In this document: positions 7,207 through 14,440 of the stretch, in pieces
Numbering within the stretch: the first letter of the stretch is position 1
Layout: the number at the start of each line of letters is the position of its first letter
Assembly (NCBI GenBank): GCA_947258465.1
Contig: CAMYIQ010000282.1
Coordinates: 1 to 20,547 of the forward strand
DNA from: an uncultured Erythrobacter sp.
Lineage (GTDB): Bacteria > Pseudomonadota > Alphaproteobacteria > Sphingomonadales > Sphingomonadaceae
DNA length: 20,547 bases
Direction: 5' to 3'
Notes under the pieces: generated by a model
Database searches by the model: none
What the model saw: the letters and a program-made list of their open reading frames with translations, nothing else
Told to the model about the DNA's origin: nothing
Position numbers and translations under genes: made by a program

Positions 7207-7563
7207 ATGGTGATTGCGCAACGTTTCCTCCCGGCGCCTCTTCTGGCCCTGACTGTCCTGTCCGCATGCGGGGGCGCACCCGATATCGCATCGGAGGGTG
7301 GCACGCCCGTTAGCTGTGCGCTGCGGGGCGCGAGCGATTTCGCCAGCGAGTGTCGCCTGGTCGAAATCGGCGATGGGGGCGAAACCTATTTCGTGATGCG
7401 GCACCCCGATGGCGGTTTCCGCAAGCTCGCCCCCGCCGATACGCCTGCCGGTCTGGCTGAGTTCGACGGGTCTCAGGAAGCCGAAAGCGCACGCGAAGGC
7501 GCCACGGTCACGCTGATCATCGGCACCGATCGCTATCGCTGGGAAGCGCCCGGCGATGAATGA
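7207..7563 (+). CDS. Small putative lipoprotein of unknown function
   Basis: This is a 118-residue protein. The N terminus has one Arg, a hydrophobic run and a lipobox LSAC with C21, so it is probably lipid-anchored. The mature part is short and acidic with two further Cys (VSCALRG and ECRLVEIG), which could form a disulfide. It contains a repeated hydrophobic-aromatic pattern (ETYFVMRHPDGGFRKL, TVTLIIGTDRYRW) that looks like a small beta domain. I recognise no family. The start is weakly supported: the ATG at 7207 has only GTGGG before it. It follows ilvD by 38 bases and its end overlaps nnr by 8 bases, so it is probably translated together with nnr. Confidence 0.75.
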   Translation: MVIAQRFLPAPLLALTVLSACGGAPDIASEGGTPVSCALRGASDFASECRLVEIGDGGETYFVMRHPDGGFRKLAPADTPAGLAEFDGSQEAESAREGATVTLIIGTDRYRWEAPGDE

Positions 7564-8941
7564 CGCGGTCCTCACCGTCGATCAGATGCGCGCTGCCGAA
7601 CAGGCGGCCATGGCCGGCGGAACCAGCGAATGGGAGCTGATGCAGCGCGCCGGCGCGGGCGCGGCGCAGTGGGTAATGCGGGTTGCGGCGGGCAGGCCCG
7701 TCACGGTGCTGTGCGGTCCAGGCAACAATGGCGGCGACGGCTATGTGATCGCCCAGGCCCTCCACCGGAAGGGGTATGACATCGAGGTTGTCGCGCCGGT
7801 GGGCCCGAAAAGCGAGACTGCGCAACATGCGCGGGCACAGTTTTCGGGCGAAGTCGCGACCATTAGTTCGCTGCGGAACCCTGTCATCGTCGACTGTCTG
7901 TTCGGCTACGGCCTCGATCGCGAAGTCGGCGGGGTATTTGCCGAATTGCTTGAAAAACTCGCCGCAAGTAATTGTTATAAGATAGCAATCGACGTGCCGA
8001 GCGCGGTGCATAGCGATAGCGGCAAAGTGTTGGGGCCGCTGCCGCAATACGAGCTGACGCTGGCCCTCGGCGCGTGGAAACGGGCGCATTTCCTTATGCC
8101 CGCCATGGGATCGATGGGGGCCAGACGGCTTGTCCGAATCGGCCTCGAACTTGCGGATATGTCTGCGGATTTCTCCGCGCGGCCGCATTTGACCGCACCT
8201 TCGCAGGATGCGCACAAATACCGCCGGGGGCTGCTGGCCATTATCGCGGGTGCCATGCCCGGTGCCCCGCTGTTGGCGGCGGAAGCGGCGATGCGCGCCG
8301 GGGCGGGATACGTCAAACTGCTCAGCGAGCACTCGCATCCCGATGCGCCTGCCGAACTGGTGATCGAACAAGGCGACTTCGCCGGACGGATCGCCGACGA
8401 TCGCATTTCCGCTTTCCTCGTCGGTCCGGGCCTTGGCCGCGACGATTCCGCGCGCGAGCGGCTGGAGCGCGTACTGGCGCGAAAGGTGCCCACTGTCCTC
8501 GACGCCGATGCGCTGCATCTGCTCGACCGGACGATGCTCGACAGCGCCGACCCCGCAAAACTGTGCATCACCCCGCATAAAGGCGAGCTCGCCCAGCTAT
8601 GCGCAACCTTCGGCATCGGCGCAGAGGGGAAGCTCGATCGCACGCACGCTCTACGCGAGGCGACGGGCCTGACCGTGCTGGCCAAGGGACCCGACACGAT
8701 CCTGCAAAGTGACGTCATGACGTCGTTTTTCCCGCGCGGATCGAGCTGGCTGTCGGTCGCCGGTACGGGCGACGTACTCGCCGGGATCGCGGCCTCGCGT
8801 CTCGCGGCCCATGGCAATCCGGGGCGCGCCTGCGAGGAGGCCGTGTGGTTGCATCACGAAGCCGCGCGATTGGCATGGCCCGCTTTTTCGGCCGGCGACC
8901 TCGCCCGTGCGGTCAAACCGGCCATGGCGGCATTCCTGTGA
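7556..8941 (+). CDS. nnr: Bifunctional NAD(P)H-hydrate epimerase / ADP-dependent NAD(P)H-hydrate dehydratase
   Basis: Nnr repairs NADHX and NADPHX, the hydrated, damaged forms of NAD(P)H. The N-terminal half is the epimerase (YjeF_N) domain: MRAAEQAAMAGG, then LCGPGNNGGDGYVIA (about 50-64), DCLFGYGLDR and AIDVPSAVHSDSG. The C-terminal half is the ribokinase-like dehydratase (YjeF_C): LVGPGLGRDDS, VLDADALHLLD, ITPHKGELAQL, VLAKGPDTIL and the nucleotide-site motif VAGTGDVLAGIAA. At 461 residues it is close to the normal fused-enzyme length. It overlaps the lipoprotein gene upstream by 8 bases, and its TGA overlaps the GTG of the methyltransferase gene (GTGA). This points to one transcript. Confidence 0.95.
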   Translation: MNDAVLTVDQMRAAEQAAMAGGTSEWELMQRAGAGAAQWVMRVAAGRPVTVLCGPGNNGGDGYVIAQALHRKGYDIEVVAPVGPKSETAQHARAQFSGEVATISSLRNPVIVDCLFGYGLDREVGGVFAELLEKLAASNCYKIAIDVPSAVHSDSGKVLGPLPQYELTLALGAWKRAHFLMPAMGSMGARRLVRIGLELADMSADFSARPHLTAPSQDAHKYRRGLLAIIAGAMPGAPLLAAEAAMRAGAGYVKLLSEHSHPDAPAELVIEQGDFAGRIADDRISAFLVGPGLGRDDSARERLERVLARKVPTVLDADALHLLDRTMLDSADPAKLCITPHKGELAQLCATFGIGAEGKLDRTHALREATGLTVLAKGPDTILQSDVMTSFFPRGSSWLSVAGTGDVLAGIAASRLAAHGNPGRACEEAVWLHHEAARLAWPAFSAGDLARAVKPAMAAFL

Positions 8942-10134
8942 GCGAGACCGAGATCGTTCAGCGAATTGCCGCACGCGGCGATGGCGTGACGCCTTCCGGC
9001 CGGCATGTTGCGCATGGCGTGCCCGGCGATGCGGTCGCTGCCGATGGCACGCTGACGCCGGGACCGCATCATGTCACCCCGCCGTGCCGACACTTTCCCG
9101 AATGCGGGGGCTGCCAGCTTCAGCATGCCGACGCCGCCGCGTTGCGGCAGTTCGTGACCGACCGTGTCGTCCATGCGGCGGAAGCGCAGGATGTGGCGGT
9201 GGGCGAGGTGCTGCCCACGCATCTCTCGCCGCCCAATTCGCGCCGCCGTGCGACGCTCCATGCCCTCCGTACCGCGAAAGGCGCGGTGCTGGGCTTTCGC
9301 GAAGGCGGCTCGCACCGCATCGTCGACATGCGCGAATGCCATATCCTCGTGCTCGAGCTGTTTGCTCTGGTGGAGCCTCTGCGCAAGTTGGTGGCCACGC
9401 ATGGCGAACGGCAGGCTGTCGATATCGAACTGACGCTGGCCGATCAGGGGGTCGATTGTACCGTCTAAGGCATATCGGCGGACGGGCTTGCGGCAACCGA
9501 GGCGATGCTCGATTTCGCGCGCGATCATACGCTCGCGCGGTTATCGCTCGATCGCGGCTACGGACCCGAAACGGTGTGGGAGCCCGAACCCCTGACGGTC
9601 AGCTTGAGCGGCTTCGCGGTGCCTTTCCCGCATGGTAGCTTCCTCCAGCCAACGCATGATGGCGAAAGCGTTCTTGTCGCGGATGCCGTGGATTTTCTGC
9701 AAGGCGCATCTACCGTGGCGGACCTGTTCTCAGGCCTCGGGACCTTCGCCTTCGCGCTAGCCGGACCGCGCAAGGTGCTTGCCGTCGAGGCGGCGCGCGA
9801 CGCGCATCTTGCCTGCAAGGCTGCGGCCAATGCCCGCCAGGCGCCTGTGCTGACGCTTCACCGCGATCTGTTCCGCAACCCGCTGCAACCGGAAGAAGCG
9901 AGCCGCTTCGGCGCCATCCTGCTCGACCCGCCGCGCGCCGGTGCCCGCGACCAGGTGGCGCAGATCGCCGCCAGCACGGCGACGCGGGTCGCTTATGTAA
10001 GCTGCAATCCCGCCAGTTGGGCGCGCGACGCGAAACAGTTGGTCGAGGCGGGGTTTCGATTGCAGGCGCTGCGTCCGGTCGGGCAATTCCGCTGGTCGAC
10101 CCATGTCGAGCTGACCAGCTATTTCGCCCGCTAG
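8938..10134 (+). pseudogene. RNA m5U methyltransferase (RlmD/TrmA type) interrupted by an in-frame TAA
   Basis: Read through, the frame encodes about 398 residues of a class I SAM-dependent RNA (uracil-5-)methyltransferase. The N-terminal part has the 4Fe-4S ligands C50, C56, C59 (CRHFPECGGC) and C134 (MREC). A TAA at 9466-9468 then falls at codon 177. The same frame continues without shift: SFLQP, the SAM loop DLFSGLGTFAF (from 262), DPPRAG (from 330), the nucleophile C356 in SCNP and the probable general base E391 in HVEL. All catalytic parts lie after the stop. A lone substitution of a sense codon (AAA, CAA or GAA) explains this. Reinitiation at the ATG at 9505 would give a 209-residue C-terminal piece without the Fe-S cluster. 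The start is GTG at 8938, overlapping nnr. Sequencing error and stop readthrough remain possible. Confidence 0.82.
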
Positions 10135-10907
10135 GTGCGGAGGGATTCGAGCAGTCTGGTGCGCAGCCATGCGCGCGCTTCTGGCTGGGAATAGGCGTGA
10201 TCTGCGCCCGCACAGCGCTCGATACGGCTATCGGCGGGGTCCCACCTTTCCCCGAAAACCTGCGCGGTGCGATCGCCCTCGGCGAGCAGGATCCGAACGG
10301 GTCCGGCGTATTCGGCAAGGCCCTGACGCATTTCCTGCGCGAGTGATGAAGGCGCGGATTTCGCCTTCGATGCCTGCAGCAGGCCTCGCGCCAGCTTCCG
10401 CAAATCGACCTTTCCCGTAATCAGGCGCAGCACTTCGCGCGGGTTTTTGAGCTTTTCGGCATAGCGGGACCGCACTGCCGAGGGCGGGGGCGCATCGCCC
10501 TCGCTGTCTTCGATGGTCCACGGATTGCTCAGGACCAGTCCTTCGCAGCCCGTACCGCCGGCCAACATAAGGGCGCTGGCAGCATCGCAATTCCCGAACC
10601 CGACCACACGTTGCACCTGGGGGGCCAGAGCCCGGAAGGCCAGCAGCGCTGCGGCGATATCTTGGCGCGATTTGCGAAAACCCCGATTTTCTCCCTCGCT
10701 GTCTCCGATTCCTCGGCGATCGAAGCGGAACACGGGAAAGCCCGCCGCCGCGATTTGCGCTGCGAGATGGGCCTGCCCGTTAAAGGCCCCGGCGCGGATT
10801 TCATTGCCGCCGCTGACCACCAGCAGGCCGGTAGTGCCGGGCGCATTGTCGAGCGTCGCCCCGCAGCGTGCGCCCTGGCATTCGAAAGTCAGATGCAACC
10901 GCGCCAT
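10131..10907 (-). CDS. Exosortase A system-associated alpha/beta hydrolase, type 1
   Basis: The 258-residue protein has an alpha/beta-hydrolase fold and matches the hydrolase-1 family that accompanies exosortase A loci. Features: an oxyanion-region strand LLVVSGGNEIRAG (28-40), the FRFDRRGIGDSEG block, a nucleophile elbow FGNCDAAS with Cys (C107) instead of Ser, NPW after the next strand, ILLAEGDRTAQVF with D212 and GADHAYS with H237. C107-D212-H237 would be the triad. The substrate is unknown; thioester or ester release from the neighbouring carrier protein is an inference. The start at 10907 shares one base with the stop of the upstream hydrolase gene (TGATG), so translation is coupled. Its TAG overlaps the oppositely directed stop of the methyltransferase gene in a shared CTAG. 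Confidence 0.88.
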   Translation of the reverse strand: MARLHLTFECQGARCGATLDNAPGTTGLLVVSGGNEIRAGAFNGQAHLAAQIAAAGFPVFRFDRRGIGDSEGENRGFRKSRQDIAAALLAFRALAPQVQRVVGFGNCDAASALMLAGGTGCEGLVLSNPWTIEDSEGDAPPPSAVRSRYAEKLKNPREVLRLITGKVDLRKLARGLLQASKAKSAPSSLAQEMRQGLAEYAGPVRILLAEGDRTAQVFGERWDPADSRIERCAGADHAYSQPEARAWLRTRLLESLRT

Positions 10908-11584
10908 CAGCCGGCCAGTCTGGCAAGGATGATGCCCACCAGCGCATCGGCCTGGGCGGGGTCGTGATCGTTTTCCGCGCGCAGCCACAGCGGTTTGCCA
11001 CCGACCTTGCCCTGTTCGATCGTTACCGCGTTCGCGGGCGGGACGAATTCGCCTTCGTCCAGCTCGCGGATCAAGGTGGCGCCGAGGTCCCAGCCCGCGA
11101 GAGTGAGGCCTTCCTGCCGTCCGCAGGCAAGCAGATTTTCAGAGCTTTCATCGACACCGGCTTCACGCGCCGCGAGGCTGCGCGCCCGCAGCATCCCACG
11201 CAAGACCTGCCGGGGTTTGACCAGGGCGTAGATCCAGCCCGGCAAGGTATCGGGCACCAGCCATCCGCCCGATCGCACGGCGAAGACGTGTGTCGCCCCG
11301 AAATACGCCGCGGCCGCGATGGCGGCGGCCCGCCAACCGGCAATGGACTGGTCCGCGAGCGGGGCGGTGCTTTCATTGCAGCCCGGCAGGTCGGGCAGAA
11401 AGCAGTCGACGCCGTTTGCATCGAACCGCCGCATGATTTCAACTAGTTGATGGCGGAACTTGTTGGCTTCATCGAACAATGGCGGGATCATCAGCAGGCG
11501 CCGGGAGCGATCCTCGTCGAAGCGAAGCGCCATTTCCTCACCCGTGCTGCCATCCGGCAGCGGGCAAGGCCATGAAACGTACAT
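10907..11584 (-). CDS. Exosortase A system-associated alpha/beta hydrolase, type 2
   Basis: The 225-residue protein resembles the hydrolase-2 family of exosortase A loci. The early block MIPPLFDEANKFRHQ (32-46) and then VDCFLPDLPGCNES (59-72) follow the family pattern of a PP-x-x-E-x-NK helix and a DLPGCG-like loop. The region expected to hold the nucleophile reads FAVRSGGWLV (S105), not a classical GxSxG. A His near the C terminus (ENDHDPAQ) could complete the site. It is shorter than I expect for this family (about 260-280), so part of the cap may be missing. The start at the ATG at 11584 lies 8 bases after the acyl carrier protein stop, with AAGG about 12 bases upstream; an internal ATG 17 codons later is an alternative. 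The chemistry is unknown. Confidence 0.78.
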   Translation of the reverse strand: MYVSWPCPLPDGSTGEEMALRFDEDRSRRLLMIPPLFDEANKFRHQLVEIMRRFDANGVDCFLPDLPGCNESTAPLADQSIAGWRAAAIAAAAYFGATHVFAVRSGGWLVPDTLPGWIYALVKPRQVLRGMLRARSLAAREAGVDESSENLLACGRQEGLTLAGWDLGATLIRELDEGEFVPPANAVTIEQGKVGGKPLWLRAENDHDPAQADALVGIILARLAG

Positions 11585-11592
11585 TGTCGAGG

Positions 11593-11895
11593 TCAGCCTT
11601 CGACGACCTTGGCTTCGGTGAAGGCTAGCAGACCGCCATAGGTCTCGAGCATTTCGCCGTCGACGTCCTCATCCTCGATGACGATATCGAGGCGGTCCTC
11701 GATCTCGGTCAGCAGCCCGGCAACGGCCATGGAATCGAGTTCGGGCAGATGGCCGAAAAGCCCGGTCTCGCCATCGAAGCCATCGACCTGCGCCTGGTCG
11801 AGGCCCAGCACATCGCGCAGGATCGCGCGCAGCGTCTGGTCGATTTCGCTGCGGCTCGGCCCGGTCTTCGCGGCGCTGGCAGTATCGGCGGTCAT
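11593..11895 (-). CDS. Acyl carrier protein of the exosortase A-associated cluster
   Basis: This 100-residue carrier protein is acidic and helical. The phosphopantetheine attachment serine is S55 in LPELDSMAVAG, at the start of helix 2 as in all acyl/peptidyl carrier proteins. A flexible N-terminal ~15 residues precedes helix 1 (EIDQTLRAILRDVLGL). The ATG at 11895 has GGGAAG 8 bases upstream. It is separate from fatty-acid synthesis genes and is embedded with an acyl ligase, a decarboxylase, hydrolases and a GNAT/FemAB-like transferase. Loading by the ligase at 12926 and unloading by the hydrolases or transferase is the natural reading, but it is inference. A phosphopantetheinyl transferase would have to come from elsewhere in the genome. 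Confidence 0.92.
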   Translation of the reverse strand: MTADTASAAKTGPSRSEIDQTLRAILRDVLGLDQAQVDGFDGETGLFGHLPELDSMAVAGLLTEIEDRLDIVIEDEDVDGEMLETYGGLLAFTEAKVVEG

Positions 11896-11930
11896 TGCTC
11901 GAACTTCCCCTATTCCTTGAGGCGACGCCC

Positions 11931-12899
11931 TTAGCTGGGCCTATTGTGCGGTGCAAGGTGGCGGATCAGCGCCCGTCCTATGGCGGGCCATGCGGCAAGT
12001 TGGCGCCAGTCGAGGCATGTCAGGCGATAACGCGGTCGGTTCAGTTCCATCCAGTCGCGCTTGTAAGGATCGGCTCCAGTCCCGAAGTCGACCAGTTCGA
12101 CCCGGTCGGTATCGATCACGCGCTCGAACAGGGCCGCGCTTAGGGTCGTGCCCGCCGAAAGCGGTTTCGCCGCCTCGATATGGGCGAGCTTGTGGATATA
12201 GGCGGTGCCGTTTTCGACCGTCCAGAACTGCGCCGCAACCGGGTTTCCGCCAGGCGCGCGGGCGATCCCCAGCCGGATACGCCCCGCTTCCCCTTCGGTG
12301 CGCGCAAAGCCTTCCAGAATGTCGGCGCGTTCTTCATCGGGCTTCCAGCTTTCCGCATAGACGGCCTGATAATCGGCCCAGGCGGCCTCGTCGAAGCGGT
12401 CGAGGATTTCGACCTCGACCTTCTTGGCCTTGCGCTTGAGCGTAGTGCGCATTTTGCCAGGGCGCATCGCCCAGTATTCGGCAAAACTACGCCCGTCGAC
12501 GCGGAGGACGTGGTTTTCATCGCATTGCTGACGAAAGACCAGCCAGCCAGCCTTGCGGAAGGCGGTTTCCAGTCGCGAGGCGCTGCCATCTTCTTCGGGG
12601 ATGGGCGCCAGATCGAGGAGATACGCCCGGCGGCGCAAATCCCTCGCGATCGCCCGAAGCAGACAGTCGGAGCTGCCGAGAGGCCGCCAGGTGAACGAGA
12701 ACCAGTTGGTCAGGCTGGACAGGCCCGACGGCCCGACCTGCAATGGCAGGATCACCTGTTCGCCACCACGTTCCGCCTGAACGAAAAGCGGGTTGTCGAG
12801 CAGAGCGAACCAACCCAGCCTGTCGAAAGGCCCCTTGCCGGGCAGATCGAGCCCTTGCAGTTTGGTAACCGTCTCGTGATAGCTGACCGCAATGTCCAA
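11931..12899 (-). CDS. GNAT / FemAB-like acyltransferase, exosortase A system-associated
   Basis: The protein (322 residues from the TTG start) resembles the FemAB-related, GNAT-fold family of exosortase A loci. The N-terminal half has the motif NPLFVQAERGGEQVILPL followed by NWFSFTWRPLG. The C-terminal half carries RTTLKRKAKKVEVEI, YQAVYAESWK, IHKLAHIEAAKPLSAGTTL and VELVDFGTGADPYKRDWM, typical of this acetyltransferase subgroup. FemAB relatives transfer aminoacyl or acyl groups, here perhaps onto polysaccharide or a lipid-linked sugar. The start is put at TTG 12899 because GAAGGA lies 6 bases before it. Longer forms starting up to 12992 would run into the divergent ligase gene and lack such a site. 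It is the first gene of the leftward four-gene operon. Confidence 0.87.
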   Translation of the reverse strand: MDIAVSYHETVTKLQGLDLPGKGPFDRLGWFALLDNPLFVQAERGGEQVILPLQVGPSGLSSLTNWFSFTWRPLGSSDCLLRAIARDLRRRAYLLDLAPIPEEDGSASRLETAFRKAGWLVFRQQCDENHVLRVDGRSFAEYWAMRPGKMRTTLKRKAKKVEVEILDRFDEAAWADYQAVYAESWKPDEERADILEGFARTEGEAGRIRLGIARAPGGNPVAAQFWTVENGTAYIHKLAHIEAAKPLSAGTTLSAALFERVIDTDRVELVDFGTGADPYKRDWMELNRPRYRLTCLDWRQLAAWPAIGRALIRHLAPHNRPS

Positions 12900-12925
12900 C
12901 GGATTTCCTTCGCTAAGGAGCGTTA
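12900..12925. promoter_or_regulatory. 26-base divergent start region with palindromic, face-to-face ribosome binding sites
   Basis: Plus strand: AAGGAG (12915-12920) lies 5 bases before the ligase ATG at 12926. Minus strand: GAAGGA (12911-12906) lies 6 bases before the TTG at 12899. Together they form TCCTT-CGCT-AAGGA (12906-12919), a 5-bp inverted repeat with a 4-base loop. There is no room for two promoters, so each must start inside the opposite gene. Confidence 0.75.
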
Positions 12926-14440
12926 ATGCCTGATCCCACGCCCTATCCGCTCGATCAACTGATCGAGCGCGGGAGTGCACAGGCGCCTGCATTGGCGCTG
13001 CGCGACCGCATGCTTAGCTACGAGGAGTTGAGGAATGGTGTCGCCAGGCTGGCGGGATGGCTGGCGAGCAGGCTCGACAAGGGAGACAGGGTCGCAAGCT
13101 GGGCCGCCAAGGGCGAACTGACCTGCCTGCTTCCGCTTGCCGCGGCGCGGGCCGGGCTGGTTCATGTTCCGATCAACCCCTTGCTCAAACGCGCGCAAGT
13201 GGCGCATATCCTGTCCGATAGCGGCGCAGCGCTGCTGATGGGGACCAAGGCGCGCCTCGGCTCGCTGGAGGACGGGGATGTGCCGCCGCGCTGCGTGACA
13301 CTCGACGAGGCCGAGGTTTCCAGACTGGCCGAAACCGCAAATGCCACACTTGCCCCCTCCGGCCACGATCCGGAGGAGCTCGCCGCGATCCTCTATACCA
13401 GCGGCTCGACCGGCAAGCCTAAGGGCGTGATGCTGAGCCACGCGAATATGTGGCTGGGCGCGGTCAGCGTGGCGCATTATCTCGGCATGGACAGCGACGA
13501 TGTGACGCTGGCCGTGCTGCCGCTGAGCTTCGATTACGGCCAGAGCCAGTTGCTTTCGACCTGGTATGCAGGCGGCTGCGTGGTGCCGCTCGACTATCTC
13601 TTCCCGCGCGATGTCGCCAAGGCCTGCGCCAAGCATGGCGTGACCACGCTGGCCGCAGTGCCGCCGCTCTGGGCGCAGCTCACCGATCTGGAATGGCCTG
13701 CGGAGGCGGTATCCTCGATGCGCCGACTAACCAATTCGGGCGGCGCGCTGACGTTGCAACTCGTGCGTGATATGCAGTCCATCTTCCCGAAAACACGCAT
13801 TTTTCCGATGTATGGTCTGACCGAGGCATTCCGCTCGACCTATCTCGATCCGGCGCTTGTCGACACGCATCCGACATCGATGGGCCGGGCCATTCCCTTC
13901 GCCGAGATCCTTGTGATCGCCGATGACGGATCGCTGGCCGAACCCGGCCAGGAAGGCGAGCTGGTGCATTGCGGGCCGCTGGTGGCGCATGGCTATTGGC
14001 AGGACGAAAAGCGCACGCGCGAGCGGTTCAAGCCCGCGCCCGACATGTCCGAATATGGCGGTACTGCCGTCTGGTCGGGCGACCGCGTAACGCGCGATGC
14101 GGATGGCCTGCTCCACTTCGTCGGCAGACGCGATGCGATGATCAAGAGCTCGGGCAATCGCATCAGTCCGCAAGAGCTCGAAAGCGCGGCGCTGGGCACC
14201 GGACTGGTTGCGGAAGCGGTCGCGCTCGGCGTCGAGGATGAGCGGCTCGGCCATGCCATCCATCTTGTGGTGCGTCCGGCGAGCGACGCCGCCGAACACG
14301 AAACGGCGTTGCCCAAGGCGCTGCAGAAGGAGCTTCCTAATTTCATGCAACCGCATGTGATCCACTGGCGCGATGCGCTGCCGCTCAATCCCAATGGCAA
14401 GATCGATCGCACCGCGATTGCGGCGGAGATCGGCGCATGA
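12926..14440 (+). CDS. Acyl-CoA ligase (AMP-forming), exosortase A system-associated
   Basis: The 504-residue enzyme of the ANL (adenylate-forming) superfamily activates a carboxylic acid with ATP and passes it to a thiol: CoA or, as the locus suggests, the phosphopantetheine arm of the neighbouring carrier protein. Motifs: the P-loop YTSGSTGKPKG (157-167), FPMYGLTEAFRST (A5), the hinge region GDRVTRDADGLLHFVGRRD, IKSSGNRISPQELE and the catalytic lysine K492 in NPNGKIDR. The start is well supported by AAGGAG 5 bases upstream. It overlaps the decarboxylase gene by 4 bases (ATGA). It heads the rightward operon, divergent from the GNAT-like gene with overlapping ribosome binding sites. The acyl substrate cannot be told from the sequence. 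Confidence 0.93.
   Translation: MPDPTPYPLDQLIERGSAQAPALALRDRMLSYEELRNGVARLAGWLASRLDKGDRVASWAAKGELTCLLPLAAARAGLVHVPINPLLKRAQVAHILSDSGAALLMGTKARLGSLEDGDVPPRCVTLDEAEVSRLAETANATLAPSGHDPEELAAILYTSGSTGKPKGVMLSHANMWLGAVSVAHYLGMDSDDVTLAVLPLSFDYGQSQLLSTWYAGGCVVPLDYLFPRDVAKACAKHGVTTLAAVPPLWAQLTDLEWPAEAVSSMRRLTNSGGALTLQLVRDMQSIFPKTRIFPMYGLTEAFRSTYLDPALVDTHPTSMGRAIPFAEILVIADDGSLAEPGQEGELVHCGPLVAHGYWQDEKRTRERFKPAPDMSEYGGTAVWSGDRVTRDADGLLHFVGRRDAMIKSSGNRISPQELESAALGTGLVAEAVALGVEDERLGHAIHLVVRPASDAAEHETALPKALQKELPNFMQPHVIHWRDALPLNPNGKIDRTAIAAEIGA

Noticed and set aside
5267..7291. Long open frame antisense to ilvD
   Set aside because: It is a shadow of ilvD, with low-complexity His/Arg/Asp-rich translation, no ribosome site and no domain.
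9505..10134. Separate gene for a short methyltransferase
   Set aside because: It is in the same frame as the upstream piece and together they make one normal-length enzyme. It is treated as one interrupted gene, although reinitiation is possible.
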